Shown here: one piece after another, positions 6,081 to 6,443 of the stretch
How the letters are laid out: each line of letters starts with the position of its first letter
Position numbering within the stretch: the stretch's first letter is position 1
The notes under the pieces: generated by a model
Told to the model about the DNA's origin: nothing
Databases searched by the model: none
Seen by the model: only the letters and a program-made list of their open reading frames with translations
Assembly (NCBI GenBank): GCA_029858845.1
Contig: JAOUEG010000104.1
Coordinates: 1 to 6,443, forward strand
From: Chloroflexota bacterium
GTDB taxonomy: Bacteria > Chloroflexota > Limnocylindria > Limnocylindrales > CSP1-4
Direction of reading: 5' to 3'
DNA length: 6,443 nt
Position numbers and translations under genes: made by a program

Positions 6081-6443
6081 CCGCCGAGGGACTCGTGCTC
6101 GAGTCGGGCGATGCCCGCCTGACCGTGGACGCCCACATGGGCGGCCGCATGACCTCGCTCGTGGTGTTCGGCGACGAGCTCCTCGTGACGAACGGTGACG
6201 GGCCCATCCGCTGGGGCTGCTACCCGATGGCTCCGTTCGCGGGTCGGATCCGCGAGGGCCGATTCACGTTCAACGGCCGGGACGTGCGCCTGCCCCTGAA
6301 CCTCCCGCCACATGCCATCCATGGCACGGCCTTCGATCGCGCCTGGGCGGTGACCGGCCCGGACGCGATGGCCATCGATCTCGGGCCGGACTGGCCGTTC
6401 CGCGGGCGGGTCCGTCAGGAGTTCGCGCTGGACGACCACGGCC
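6077..6443 (+). CDS. Aldose 1-epimerase (galactose mutarotase-like), 3'-truncated by the window edge
   Basis: This cytoplasmic enzyme of the GalM superfamily probably interconverts alpha and beta anomers of an aldose or a related sugar. Only the first 122 residues are present. They include MGGRMTSLVVFGDELLV (first beta-strands), GCYPMAPFAGRIREGRF at 47-63 and LPPHAIHGTAFDRAW at 76-90. R57 of AGRI and H82 of AIHG are 25 residues apart, exactly the spacing of substrate-binding Arg71 and His96 in Lactococcus GalM. The catalytic His and Glu (His170 and Glu304 there) would lie beyond the window, so activity cannot be judged. The ATG overlaps the M24-like stop as ATGA and has no Shine-Dalgarno, so translation is probably coupled. 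The pairing with a Gfo/Idh/MocA oxidoreductase elsewhere in the window suggests sugar metabolism, but the substrate is unknown and distant GalM relatives with other roles exist. Confidence 0.9.
   Translation, partial: MTAEGLVLESGDARLTVDAHMGGRMTSLVVFGDELLVTNGDGPIRWGCYPMAPFAGRIREGRFTFNGRDVRLPLNLPPHAIHGTAFDRAWAVTGPDAMAIDLGPDWPFRGRVRQEFALDDHG

Overview
The window is a very GC-rich, tightly packed stretch of bacterial chromosome with five protein genes, two of them cut by the window edges. Synonymous positions are mostly G or C, lysine is scarce, and several large non-coding frames stay open as a result. One gene seems to start without a Shine-Dalgarno site, and one secreted product is a lipoprotein. 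Together these fit a high-GC lineage such as Chloroflexota (Limnocylindria/Ellin6529-like) or Actinomycetota. That placement is an inference, as no rRNA or other marker gene is present. I see no tRNA, rRNA, CRISPR array, insertion sequence or phage gene.

Layout. Positions 1-912 (+) hold the 3' part of a Gfo/Idh/MocA-type NAD(P)-dependent sugar or diol oxidoreductase. It converges on a minus-strand gene (954-2867) for a secreted lipoprotein of the vanadium haloperoxidase/PAP2 fold. The 41-bp junction between them carries hairpins and a near-tandem repeat. A 143-bp divergent region with two abutting inverted repeats follows (2868-3010). Then comes a plus-strand run of three genes: a membrane-anchored CRTAC1-type FG-GAP/VCBS repeat protein with an ASPIC/UnbV C-terminus (3011-4678), an M24 'pita-bread' protein whose metal site looks dismantled (4698-6080), and the 5' part of an aldose 1-epimerase gene (6077 to the window end). 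The last three have a 19-bp gap and a 4-bp ATGA overlap, so they are probably one transcript.

How the genes may work together. Two exported proteins, a haloperoxidase-like enzyme and a calcium-binding beta-propeller, are transcribed divergently from one small control region. Sugar-handling enzymes (Gfo/Idh/MocA oxidoreductase and aldose epimerase) lie at either end. The most notable points are the complete chloroperoxidase-type active-site signature in the lipoprotein, the apparent loss of both metal-binding aspartates in the M24 protein, and a 9-bp tandem duplication at the haloperoxidase-like gene's start codon next to a leaderless-type -10 element. None of this amounts to a clearly new system. 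The haloperoxidase-like/CRTAC1 pair and the M24 pseudo-peptidase are the best leads.
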